The notes under the pieces are model-generated. The model ran no database searches and had not been told where the DNA came from. It saw nothing but the letters and a program-made list of their open reading frames with translations. 39,059 nt of DNA, taken from IMG/VR virus record IMGVR_UViG_3300020442_001066, positions 1 through 39,059 of that record. The stretch is one strand, 5' to 3'. This document shows positions 17,453-25,521 of the stretch, in pieces. The stretch comes from a virus. How positions within the stretch are numbered: the stretch's first letter is position 1; each line of letters opens with the position of its first letter. The translations under genes were made by a program, and so were the position numbers.

Positions 17453-18565
17453 ATGAGTGAAGATTTAAAATGGAGTAATTATGACTTTTCTAAGATACCG
17501 TTCGACAATATCGTATCTGTTGGACAAAGGACATTGCTCTATAGAGATATTTTTACGGTCAGTTGGCTACTTGGTCGCTTTTGCAATTACAGGTGTAGCT
17601 ACTGTTGGCCATACGCAAGAAGTGACAGAAAAGATCACAGACCAACCGAGCTGTGTCTTCGAACTATCGACGAAATCAAAAGACAAGCAAGAGAAAACGG
17701 ATTCAATTCATTTCACTTTTCATTGTCGGGTGGAGAACCTACCTTTCACCCAGGATACTTGGATATTCTCAAATACCTCGCCAACGATGTAGAAAACACA
17801 AATTACACAAGCATACATATGACTTCGAACTGTAGTAGAAAAATGAAATGGTTCGAAGAATACACTGAAATAGCAAAAGCATTTCATAGAGCAAGTATCA
17901 CTGCAAGTTTACATACTGAACACGTAAGCACTCCTGAGAAGATGCAAGACTTTGCAGACAAACTAATTCACTGCCAAGAGCAAGATGTACAGGTAACTAT
18001 TAACATGGTTATGGTTCCTGAGATATTTGATCTAAGTTGGAAAAATGCTTTGTTCTTTCATGAACAAGGTATAAATGTTACTCTTAAACCACAAAGTGAT
18101 CCTACAGCAAGTTTTGTTGTAGATGGTTATACCCAGGAACAACTTGATTTATTACACAACGGAATGCCGCAAAGAGCTTACACAGAAAGCAAGAGAAAGT
18201 GGAATGATAGACCTAAAGCTACGTGGAAAAGTTGGAAAGATTTTAATACTAAAGAATCAATTCCTCCACACTTTCAAGTTGAAATGGAAGATGGTAAGGG
18301 CAAGAAATACTACATGGATCAAGCAGAAAGATTTAATGCATTTAATTTCAACAAGTTTAAAGGTTGGAACTGTAATGCAGGCTATAGCGGAATAATTATA
18401 CGGGAACCAGATGGTAGTATTAAAAGAAGCTATAGTTGTAGAGATGAACCATTAGGAAATATTGAAACTGGATTTAAATTATTTGATAAGCCAATGCCTT
18501 GTATTACTGATAGTTGTGTTTCTAGTGCTGATTCAAAAATACCAAAAAGAAAACACGTAAAATGA
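17453..18565 (+). CDS. Radical SAM protein with C-terminal WxCxAG module (no. 10)
   Basis: 370 aa. CNYRCSYC (C44, C48, C51) lies after a 40-residue N-terminal extension, and LSGGEPTFHP (91-100) follows. The C-terminus has GWNCNAG (C307), C329, C350 and C355, paralleling radical SAM no. 9. It follows the QueC-like gene after a 30-base gap. In its first 340 bases two other plus-strand frames are also open and the G+C content looks higher than in neighbouring genes, a possible sign of recent exchange. Reaction unknown. Confidence 0.88.
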   Translation: MSEDLKWSNYDFSKIPFDNIVSVGQRTLLYRDIFTVSWLLGRFCNYRCSYCWPYARSDRKDHRPTELCLRTIDEIKRQARENGFNSFHFSLSGGEPTFHPGYLDILKYLANDVENTNYTSIHMTSNCSRKMKWFEEYTEIAKAFHRASITASLHTEHVSTPEKMQDFADKLIHCQEQDVQVTINMVMVPEIFDLSWKNALFFHEQGINVTLKPQSDPTASFVVDGYTQEQLDLLHNGMPQRAYTESKRKWNDRPKATWKSWKDFNTKESIPPHFQVEMEDGKGKKYYMDQAERFNAFNFNKFKGWNCNAGYSGIIIREPDGSIKRSYSCRDEPLGNIETGFKLFDKPMPCITDSCVSSADSKIPKRKHVK

Positions 18566-19560
18566 AATACTGCAAAGAACCATTTGTTCATGCAGACATA
18601 GACACAGATGGCAACATTAGATTGTGTTGTGCAAGTTGGCATGACAAAATTGTTGGCAATATAAACAAAAATACTTTAGAACAAATATGGCAAAGTGAAG
18701 AAGCAAATGAAGTAAGGAATTCAATAAACGATCAAACATATAAATTTTGTAAACTTGACATTTGTCCATTATGGCAATCAGATATATTATCTAAAAAACC
18801 CTACGTATTAGAAACAAAGTTGCCTAAGGTTTTAAAACTATCATTCGATATGAGTTGTAATTTACAATGTCCTTCTTGCCGTCCTTACAAGATACAGCAT
18901 TTGCCAGGAAGCGTCGAATATGAAAACTCAATTAAAATATTCGAAAGTATAAAGAAGTCATATTATGAATTAGGTAAAGATCAAGAAGCATTGTTTATTA
19001 TTACAGGAAGCGGAGATCCTTTAGGTTCAGATATATTTAGAAATTTTTTATATGATTTAGACGGATATAAATTACCTAAATTAAAGATAGGATTGTTAAC
19101 TAATGGCGTAATGTTGACAGAAAAAATTATAAAAAAATTATATAAAATACATAAAAATATATCCTATATTACTATTAGTATAGATTCTGCAAATGAAGAA
19201 ACATATAATATAATACGTAAGGGCGGAAATTTTCAACAATTAAGAAATAACATAGATTATTTACATAGTTGTGAAGAACTAAAACATGTAGATGTTTGCT
19301 ATTCTTTCGTTGTGCAAGATAAGAATTATAAAGAAATGCATGATTTCATTGATTGGATCTTACCATATAATAGAGCAACAATTAGATTTACAAAAATTTT
19401 AGAATGGCAAAATATGGGTATAAATTTTAAACAAGAAAATGTGTTTGATAAACATCATCCTAACTACAACGATTTGCAAAAAACTATTGCGGAAATACGT
19501 AAAAACAGCTCAGACAGAATAAATTTTACTAATCTTCCTGCTGAATTTTTTGAGCGATAA
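18562..19560 (+). CDS. Radical SAM protein with short N-terminal twitch-like module (no. 11)
   Basis: 332 aa. The N-terminal module KYCKEPFVHADIDTDG carries C4, C22-C23 (LCCASW), C63 and C68 and includes TLEQIWQSEEANEVR, the helix typical of these modules. CNLQCPSC (C99, C103, C106) is the radical SAM motif. TGSGDP (148-153) replaces TGGEP. It lacks the LDxxR...PEL tail of the other N-twitch enzymes and is AT-richer, so it is the most divergent of the group. It overlaps no. 10 by 4 bases and is the last radical SAM gene of the array. Confidence 0.88.
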   Translation: MKYCKEPFVHADIDTDGNIRLCCASWHDKIVGNINKNTLEQIWQSEEANEVRNSINDQTYKFCKLDICPLWQSDILSKKPYVLETKLPKVLKLSFDMSCNLQCPSCRPYKIQHLPGSVEYENSIKIFESIKKSYYELGKDQEALFIITGSGDPLGSDIFRNFLYDLDGYKLPKLKIGLLTNGVMLTEKIIKKLYKIHKNISYITISIDSANEETYNIIRKGGNFQQLRNNIDYLHSCEELKHVDVCYSFVVQDKNYKEMHDFIDWILPYNRATIRFTKILEWQNMGINFKQENVFDKHHPNYNDLQKTIAEIRKNSSDRINFTNLPAEFFER

Positions 19561-19563
19561 ATA
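19556..19563 (+). promoter_or_regulatory. T4-late-type promoter candidate
   Basis: GATAAATA matches 7 of 8 positions of the T4 late consensus TATAAATA. It overlaps the stop codon of radical SAM no. 11 and lies 16 bases before the nitroreductase-like start, leaving a very short leader with AAGGAG. It could separate the radical SAM array from the oxygenase half of the island. Experimental start mapping would decide. Confidence 0.4.
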
Positions 19564-19579
19564 TTAGCAAGGAGTAACT

Positions 19580-20236
19580 ATGGAATGGTCAGATCTAATT
19601 AAAGCAAGAGAAAATACTTTTGCCTGGGACTATGAAAGAGAAGTAGACCCACAGCTTATCAAAGATGCCATGTGGGATACCTACATGCAAGCTCCTACAA
19701 AAAATCTAAAATATCCTTTTGTAGCAAAGGTCATAAAAAATGATGAACCAGAACGACGCAAAGAAATCATGGCAATATGCCACAGAAATGCTGATTTGCC
19801 TATAGAAACTGATGGTGGAAATCCGCAAGTACTTGCACCCTACTTGATAGGTTTTTGCCAGAGAGACGTAAGAGATTTAGAAGTCATTTGGCAAAAGAGA
19901 TATACAAGAACCCCAGAAAGTGTTGTAAATTACGATCATCTTGAAATTGGTATTCAAGCTACCTATCTCATGCTTGGCTTAAAAAACAGAGGACTTGATA
20001 CAGGACTATGTCAAAACTGTTGCAACAATAAGAAACGCACAGCTGAACTTTTTGGCTTAGATGAACCTGTAAGATTTTTACTAGGAGTAGGATATTCTAA
20101 AGGTCCTGGTAGACACGAATACTTAGATCCTAGAACGGATACATACAAACCTATTCCTTATGATAGGAAGGATATTGAAGATCATTATCCTAGACCTGCG
20201 TTTGATAAAATATACCAGTTTGAGTTTCCAATCTGA
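19580..20236 (+). CDS. Nitroreductase-like flavoprotein
   Basis: 218 aa, a usual length for the FMN-dependent nitroreductase superfamily. The N-terminal LIKARENTFAWDYEREV resembles the family's opening helix, APTKNLKYPFVAKVI its FMN-contacting turn, and LEIGIQATYLMLGLKNRGLDTGLCQ (an amphipathic helix then GLxTG) its central dimer-interface helix. FLLGVGYSKGPGR fits the last strand. The family performs two-electron reductions or dehydrogenations with NAD(P)H, and some members work on peptide azolines or flavin-derived precursors. A strong AAGGAG precedes the ATG. CQNCCNNKK is an unusual Cys cluster. Confidence 0.75.
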   Translation: MEWSDLIKARENTFAWDYEREVDPQLIKDAMWDTYMQAPTKNLKYPFVAKVIKNDEPERRKEIMAICHRNADLPIETDGGNPQVLAPYLIGFCQRDVRDLEVIWQKRYTRTPESVVNYDHLEIGIQATYLMLGLKNRGLDTGLCQNCCNNKKRTAELFGLDEPVRFLLGVGYSKGPGRHEYLDPRTDTYKPIPYDRKDIEDHYPRPAFDKIYQFEFPI

Positions 20237-20244
20237 AAATAAGA

Positions 20245-20252
20245 CTTAAATA
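20245..20252 (+). promoter_or_regulatory. Weak T4-late-type promoter candidate
   Basis: CTTAAATA matches 6 of 8 positions of TATAAATA and lies in the 36-base gap before the first oxygenase gene, followed by a good ribosome binding site (TAGGAG). Together with the stronger copy at 19556 it may drive the oxygenase block, but the match is near chance level for this composition. Confidence 0.25.
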
Positions 20253-20272
20253 TCTTACAGTAGGAGAAAATC

Positions 20273-21031
20273 ATGGATCTTAAAAAGGTTGATAAAGACG
20301 GTAAGCCATTAAATCTAACCAAGCAAGCAAATAGAAACGAGCAAGCAGATTATTATGGTTATTGGTTAAAAGATCCACAATCATTAGAACCTTCCCAAGA
20401 AGACATAAAATGTGAATTGCAATTACAGGCTCTAGGAGACTTTGAACAGCTTGACCTACCACTAGATGCAGGTTTATTTCACAAAGAAATAAAACAATAC
20501 AATGATTGGTTTGTTCCTTATCTCAGAAGAGATAATGTAAGCAACGACCGAGAAGGAATGTTATTAGTTGGTTTGGAAGGAGATAAGCCTAATGATAGTT
20601 TAAGTAGGCCAGAAGCTATCAAGAGAGCCGGTAGAATGTTATACGAATCTGATTTTAATGTGCCTACTGAAGCATACGAAAAACTAACTTCATTGCATCC
20701 TATTCTTGATTATTGGGGGACTCTTGGACGCACAATGATTATTAAAAGCAACCAAGGTGGGTGGTTTCCTCCACATAGAGATAGTCCTTATCTAGCAAGA
20801 GATACTTTTAGAGTAATTACTTTTCTTGGTAATGGATCAGGCATGGACAATTATGAATGGTGGTTAGGTGACGAAAGAAAGACTATTGTTGCTAACAGAA
20901 CTTATTTTGTTGACACGAGAAAGGTACATAGAACGCATAGTTGGGCAGATAACAGTTATCATTTAATTTTAAATATTCCTAAAACATGGGAAAATGTTAT
21001 GAAACTTATGAGCGTTCTCAATTTCTACTAA
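20273..21031 (+). CDS. 2-oxoglutarate/Fe(II) oxygenase-like protein, aspartyl/asparaginyl hydroxylase type
   Basis: 252 aa. FPPHRDSP gives H168-x-D170, the start of the iron-binding facial triad. DTFRVITFLGN places Arg180 where beta-hydroxylases bind 2-oxoglutarate, and TRKVHRTHSW supplies the distal His219. The N-terminal 140 residues carry no known motif. It would hydroxylate or otherwise oxidise a cluster substrate using O2, with release of CO2 and succinate. TAGGAG precedes the ATG. It ends in a TAATG overlap with the next oxygenase-like gene. Confidence 0.72.
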   Translation: MDLKKVDKDGKPLNLTKQANRNEQADYYGYWLKDPQSLEPSQEDIKCELQLQALGDFEQLDLPLDAGLFHKEIKQYNDWFVPYLRRDNVSNDREGMLLVGLEGDKPNDSLSRPEAIKRAGRMLYESDFNVPTEAYEKLTSLHPILDYWGTLGRTMIIKSNQGGWFPPHRDSPYLARDTFRVITFLGNGSGMDNYEWWLGDERKTIVANRTYFVDTRKVHRTHSWADNSYHLILNIPKTWENVMKLMSVLNFY

Positions 21032-21717
21032 TGCGATCAAATGAGCAAATACAAAAAATTAAACAGTTTCAGGGCATACCTTTCAGTGTAAAAGGAATAG
21101 TAGATCCTGCTTCTTTGTTAGAATATTATTTTTCTAATAACAATGACGTCATTGAAAAAAATACAGGACCTAAAGTTTTAGAAATAGATAGCAATCATCA
21201 CTTATTAAGTCCTATACTTGCAGAAATGCAAAAATATACAGAGCCATTTAAAGTTAGATATGCACATTTTTTTGATGTCACAGATCCTCACATTATCCAT
21301 AATGATGATACATTTGAATATCCTAATTGTTATAAAGCATTTACAATTCCTTTAAAAATTTATGGAGAATCAAATGACATAAAGTTAGTGATATTTGACC
21401 AGTATTATTATGGAGGTCCATCAAAGTTTTTCAACGGAGAAACTATAATTGAAAATGTCTATTACAACAAACCGCTTACAGAATATTCAAGTGTTGAAAA
21501 TAGAAATACTGTTGGAATAAAAGAAGATTTTAGAAAAGAATATCTAGGGCATTTAAAGGATAGTTGGATAGAAGGATTAAGTGTCAATGCAGTATTAGAA
21601 TGGAATGTGGGAGATGCATTATGTTTTGACAGTTTAGCTTTACATTGTAGCTCTAACTTTAAAAGCAAAAGCATAGAAAGAAAAATAGGATTAAGTATTT
21701 TTACGGTAAAAGAATGA
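21031..21717 (+). CDS. 2-oxoglutarate/Fe(II) oxygenase-like protein (no. 2)
   Basis: 228 aa from the ATG at 21031, chosen because TAATG directly couples it to the preceding gene; the open frame extends 15 codons upstream to 20986. PHIIHNDDTF gives H90-x-D92, and SLALHCSSNF with ERKIGLSIF gives the distal His205 and Arg217, the order expected for a double-stranded beta-helix oxygenase. The central ENVYYNKPLTEYSS is a likely substrate lid. It overlaps the PLP-protein gene by 4 bases. Substrate unknown. Confidence 0.68.
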   Translation: MRSNEQIQKIKQFQGIPFSVKGIVDPASLLEYYFSNNNDVIEKNTGPKVLEIDSNHHLLSPILAEMQKYTEPFKVRYAHFFDVTDPHIIHNDDTFEYPNCYKAFTIPLKIYGESNDIKLVIFDQYYYGGPSKFFNGETIIENVYYNKPLTEYSSVENRNTVGIKEDFRKEYLGHLKDSWIEGLSVNAVLEWNVGDALCFDSLALHCSSNFKSKSIERKIGLSIFTVKE

Positions 21718-22553
21718 ACAAGCATTATAAAAAAATAATGAAAATGAATCCTTGGGTGCAATGTCCACAAATTCCAAGTGTGCAAAAACTTTTAGAAAGT
21801 ATTTCTATTGTAAATTATGTTCGCGGAGAAGGCCTTGCTACTAAAAGGCTTAAACATCTAGAAAATATATATCGTGAATGGGTAAGGGATATTGTTGATT
21901 TGCAGGATTTTAAACATTGTTATTTTGTCAACGGTGTAACTGATGCGATAAATCAATGGGTAGCAACGGAAACAAGAACATGGCAATATCTAGAAGGTGA
22001 TTATGAATATGCAAACATGATTAGTGGAAAAGGTAATAAGGTAAAATATATTAACAGCAAAGATGTTCTTTACATTTCTAATCCATCATGTGCTACTGGA
22101 AATTTTATAAAACTATACGACTTACCTAATCCTATAATTTTAGATTGTGCATATATAGGAAGCACAGTAAAACAAGAAATATTTGTGCCACCTACCACAG
22201 AACAAATATGGTTTAGTTTTTCAAAGGGTTGGGGATTAGTAGGGCAACGTGCAGGATTAGTGTTTACAAAAGATCCTCATGTAAGTTTAGAACCAATGAA
22301 AAAAGTAGAAGGTTGGAATTACACAAGTGTTGAAGTAGCAATAGCTATTGTAGAAAATTATAAAATAGATAGCATAGCAAGCGAATACAAGCCCGTACAG
22401 CAACGTATATGTAAAGATTATAACTTAGACCCTAGTGATTGCTTTTTTATAGCTACAACAACTGATGAAGAATTTTTAGAAAGACGCAGAGTTGGAAATA
22501 CAGCAAGATTAGATTTATCTTACATAATGAATGGAGAAAGAAATGCACAATAA
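21714..22553 (+). CDS. Compact PLP aminotransferase-like protein (fold type I), no. 2
   Basis: 279 aa. FVNGVTDAINQW (71-82), ILDCAYIGS with Asp144 and WFSFSKGWGLVGQRAG with Lys171 and Arg179 reproduce the cofactor-binding landmarks of fold-type I aminotransferases. The same layout is found in the protein at 7995-8828, so these are paralogues. As there, the protein is about 100 residues shorter than classical enzymes. It lies between oxygenase genes, overlapping the previous one by 4 bases. It probably acts on an oxidised (keto) or amino intermediate, unless it is a non-catalytic PLP-fold protein. Confidence 0.66.
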   Translation: MNKHYKKIMKMNPWVQCPQIPSVQKLLESISIVNYVRGEGLATKRLKHLENIYREWVRDIVDLQDFKHCYFVNGVTDAINQWVATETRTWQYLEGDYEYANMISGKGNKVKYINSKDVLYISNPSCATGNFIKLYDLPNPIILDCAYIGSTVKQEIFVPPTTEQIWFSFSKGWGLVGQRAGLVFTKDPHVSLEPMKKVEGWNYTSVEVAIAIVENYKIDSIASEYKPVQQRICKDYNLDPSDCFFIATTTDEEFLERRRVGNTARLDLSYIMNGERNAQ

Positions 22554-23385
22554 TTATAGAACTGTTTTGAACAAAGACGAAGCATTGCCACATTATGACA
22601 TTGAAAAATATAAAACAAGACCAATTGAACATGTAAACTATCATAAAAAATATACAGGTTACAAAGGCGTAGTCTGGACACCCTTGGACTTGCCTTTGTT
22701 AGATTTAAACTTAGACAAGCTATGGAAAGTATGGCAAAAGGTAGTAGAAAAAGAAATAAACGGAATAGCAAGTCCTTGGTTTGACAGCAAACCTCAAGAC
22801 CTTAACAGTGCAAGGCATACTAAATTTGATAAGACTTTGCCTAAGGTAAATGACCATGATTATAGGAATCTTATTATTTTACGTGCAGACGGAAGTTATC
22901 ATAGTGCAGATATCAAAGGCGAATGGGAAGAATTTATGCATGACGAAATGCCTGAAGTAGTTGAGTGGCTAGAAGCAATGCCTTGGGATAATTTACGGTG
23001 GGTAGGATTTGTGGGAAGAGATACTCATGGTGTAGGACCCCACTACGATGAATACAGACCTTTAAGACATTTACTAGAACCACAAGAACCTAGTCAAGTA
23101 AGGGTACGTTGGAGCAAAGTTACTGATTGGAAAAAAGAACATTTGTATTTTACAAAAGACCATGCTGAAACACGTATCTATCCTATGCTACCTCCTGATA
23201 CAAACTCAATGGCATACGATGGTACTGTCCACGAACATGGTGCTGATGCAGGTTACCATCCTACAGAACGAATCCAATTGATGCCAATGGGAACACTCAA
23301 CGTGCCAAAGTGGCATGATCTACTAGATAGAAGCATAGAGAAATATAAAGACTATGTAATCACGGAGGATTTTTTTAAATGCTAG
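22543..23385 (+). CDS. 2-oxoglutarate/Fe(II) oxygenase-like protein (no. 3)
   Basis: 280 aa from the ATG at 22543, preferred over the ATG at 22531 because GGAG lies six bases upstream of it. GVGPHYDEYRP gives H167-x-D169; the HEH before GADAGYHPTERIQL offers the distal His (His230 or His232) and Arg243. The N-terminal 115 residues have no recognisable domain. It overlaps the PLP-protein gene by 11 bases and the next oxygenase gene by 7. It fits the aspartyl/asparaginyl hydroxylase-like group loosely. Confidence 0.66.
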   Translation: MHNNYRTVLNKDEALPHYDIEKYKTRPIEHVNYHKKYTGYKGVVWTPLDLPLLDLNLDKLWKVWQKVVEKEINGIASPWFDSKPQDLNSARHTKFDKTLPKVNDHDYRNLIILRADGSYHSADIKGEWEEFMHDEMPEVVEWLEAMPWDNLRWVGFVGRDTHGVGPHYDEYRPLRHLLEPQEPSQVRVRWSKVTDWKKEHLYFTKDHAETRIYPMLPPDTNSMAYDGTVHEHGADAGYHPTERIQLMPMGTLNVPKWHDLLDRSIEKYKDYVITEDFFKC

Positions 23386-23984
23386 AATTTCCTAAACATG
23401 TAATTTTTGATGAAATAGAATATGACAGAAATGAATTGGAAGCATTTGTAAAGCAATTTGATAATTGCATTGTGAACCATGCTGATTGGCAAAAAAGAAT
23501 ACACGGCGGAAAACAAAGCTACGGTGTACCTAAAGGATATAATGTAGTTGATACAACATTGCTAGAAGGAAAGATACCCACAGAATATCCTGTAGTGAGA
23601 AATTTACTAGATAAATTTAAAATACACATTGATGATAAACATGTTGTATTGAGTCATTATGATGTTGGATTCAAACTAAGACCTCACACTGATCATGCAT
23701 GTCAAGCAAGTGTAATGTTTCCTATACTACCAGAAGATGCAGGAGCAGAACTTATTTTTCATGATGTAGAACCTCCTTACGAAAAAGCATTTGATTATAA
23801 GGATTATTGGGACAAGATAGATTATGTTGTACATTATCAAACTAAACATCCTACAGCATTTACGACACAGGTTCCTCACAGTGTTGCAGAAGTTATGGAA
23901 CCTAGAACTTATTTAAAATTTATGATCTTTGATCAAACATTTGAAGAACTTAAAGAACTATGTAAAAAAGGAGAACTGTTTTGA
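23379..23984 (+). CDS. 2-oxoglutarate/Fe(II) oxygenase-like protein (no. 4)
   Basis: 201 aa. LRPHTDHACQ gives H103-x-D105, and QVPHSVAEVMEPRTYLKFMIFD gives the distal His167 and Arg176, a complete facial triad plus 2-oxoglutarate-binding arginine. MFPILPEDAGAELIFHD resembles the strand pair that follows HxD in many small phage and marine oxygenases. GGAG in the end of the previous gene supports the ATG. The stop overlaps the TTG start of the next gene (TTGA). Confidence 0.75.
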   Translation: MLEFPKHVIFDEIEYDRNELEAFVKQFDNCIVNHADWQKRIHGGKQSYGVPKGYNVVDTTLLEGKIPTEYPVVRNLLDKFKIHIDDKHVVLSHYDVGFKLRPHTDHACQASVMFPILPEDAGAELIFHDVEPPYEKAFDYKDYWDKIDYVVHYQTKHPTAFTTQVPHSVAEVMEPRTYLKFMIFDQTFEELKELCKKGELF

Positions 23985-24901
23985 TTATACAAAATAAAAA
24001 ATTAGATGCAATTGATCCTTTAGAAGCAAGTAAACTTACAGCAGAACACGGATATTTAATTATAGAAAATAGTGGTGCAACACCAGAAGAGTTTGCTCAA
24101 TGGAATTTGAATTATGGATATCATGTTAGTCCAGACATTTGGTGTACAGATAAAGATCACAGTGAATATTTTTGGCGAGTAACTAATCAAACAGTTGATG
24201 GAAAAAATAAAGGCTTATTTGCAGATGATGAATTAGATTGGCATTGTAATTTAGTTCCACATGGTGATGCACAAGAGCTTGTAGGATTGTATGCAAAAAC
24301 TATTACATACCACACTGAAACTTGGATTTGCTCCAGCATACCTTATTGGAAAACATTGTCTGAAGAAACAAAAAAATTTTATAGATCTTTACAAACTGTT
24401 ATCTGGCATGCCACGGATAAAAAACCAATTAACCAACCCTGGAAACCTAATTGGGATGTCAAGTATGAAAAAGAAGTTATAGAAGGAATCAAACAAAATA
24501 GAGATAGAAGTAAGGTACAATATAGTGTTAACATAGGCGAAGACGAAAAGCAAAGGTTCAATGAATGGCGAGGAGTTCTTGACACTCATAATTTTGTGCC
24601 TAACCATCCTTTGGGCATTGAGGGATTTTGGTTTCAGCCCTATGATATTACAGATTTTGTACAGGATGGTGAGATATTAGAAGATAGTAATGACATTTAC
24701 CAGAACATATGGTCTGACTGGATTTGTAGCGATAAGTATACATACAAGCATGTGTGGAAGCCTGGAGACATTATGTTAATGGATCAGCTTACAACAATAC
24801 ATAGACGTCCTGATGTTCTTAAGGACAAACCCCGAGAATTGTTAAGGACAGCATGTTGGTATAAAGGAGAAGTACGTAAGCACTTCGACTATGTATTATA
24901 G
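23981..24901 (+). CDS. TauD/TfdA-family oxygenase-like protein with HxN in place of HxD (no. 1)
   Basis: 306 aa, beginning with TTG inside the preceding stop (TTGA), with AAGGAG eleven bases upstream. The TauD-like pattern ELDWHCN...LYAKTITYHTET and the C-terminal LTTIHRRP...RELLRTACWY give His88, the distal His274 and Arg285 or Arg289. The second ligand of the iron triad is Asn90, not Asp. Its paralogue at 25502 has the same change. It could be an oxygenase with altered metal chemistry, or a substrate-binding relative. It overlaps the previous gene by 4 bases. Confidence 0.72.
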   Translation: MIIQNKKLDAIDPLEASKLTAEHGYLIIENSGATPEEFAQWNLNYGYHVSPDIWCTDKDHSEYFWRVTNQTVDGKNKGLFADDELDWHCNLVPHGDAQELVGLYAKTITYHTETWICSSIPYWKTLSEETKKFYRSLQTVIWHATDKKPINQPWKPNWDVKYEKEVIEGIKQNRDRSKVQYSVNIGEDEKQRFNEWRGVLDTHNFVPNHPLGIEGFWFQPYDITDFVQDGEILEDSNDIYQNIWSDWICSDKYTYKHVWKPGDIMLMDQLTTIHRRPDVLKDKPRELLRTACWYKGEVRKHFDYVL

Positions 24902-24909
24902 GAGGAAAA

Positions 24910-25521
24910 ATGAACAAAAAAGATTTACCTACGATAGCAAATCTTGGATTAACAATAGATCTTGAAAGGCTTAGATCAGAAACAGATAAATTAGCAGAAA
25001 AATTTGTTGACGTAAAAACAGCAAATCCAATGTTGTGTGATAACCATATGGAACTTGTTGCTAATGTCTATGATAATTTTGAACAAATTAATCTTACAAC
25101 TCCTAGTGAAATACTTCCTTATACTGCAAGCATCAAAGAAAGATTAAGACGTAGAGAAGAACATTTATATAATGTTCCAACAGAAGATTATCCAGGTAGT
25201 GTGTTTGAAGAAATAGTAACACAATGTAAAGCACCAGCAAGTAGAATTAGAATTACAAAGTTAGCTCCAGGAAAAATGATTCCTTGGCATGTTGATTATG
25301 ATGTAAGTTATGCTGTACGTTGTATTGTGCCTATATATGGTGGCAACAACGTAGTCAATTTATTCAAGAGGGACGGAAAATTAGAAGCATATAATTTAAA
25401 AGATGGAACAGCTAATTTTCTAAATATAGGTTACGCTCATGCAGTTGTAAACATGAGTGACAAACCTAGAATAGCCTTAATGTTTAGTTTGGACGGTACA
25501 GATGACATCACAAGTTTATAA
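24910..25521 (+). CDS. 2-oxoglutarate/Fe(II) oxygenase-like protein, aspartyl/asparaginyl hydroxylase type (no. 5)
   Basis: 203 aa. RIRITKLAPGKMIPWHVDYD supplies H127-x-D129, AVRCIVPIYGGNNVV places Arg137 as the probable 2-oxoglutarate ligand, and NIGYAHAVVNMSDKPRIAL supplies the distal His177 and Arg187. This is the best-preserved active site in the oxygenase block. A strong AGGAGG lies just before the ATG. It sits between the two TauD-like paralogues and overlaps the second by 20 bases. Confidence 0.8.
   Translation: MNKKDLPTIANLGLTIDLERLRSETDKLAEKFVDVKTANPMLCDNHMELVANVYDNFEQINLTTPSEILPYTASIKERLRRREEHLYNVPTEDYPGSVFEEIVTQCKAPASRIRITKLAPGKMIPWHVDYDVSYAVRCIVPIYGGNNVVNLFKRDGKLEAYNLKDGTANFLNIGYAHAVVNMSDKPRIALMFSLDGTDDITSL

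Noticed and set aside
17481-17792. 103-aa frame inside radical SAM no. 10
   Set aside because: Shadow frame; the radical SAM frame carries all motifs. Kept only as a hint of unusual composition.
134-19560. Reading the array as a standard RiPP cluster
   Set aside because: No precursor peptide, leader-recognition (RRE) domain, protease or exporter is visible in the window.
20986-21030. Upstream extension of the second oxygenase-like gene
   Set aside because: The ATG at 21031 is coupled by TAATG and removes a 46-base overlap with the preceding gene.
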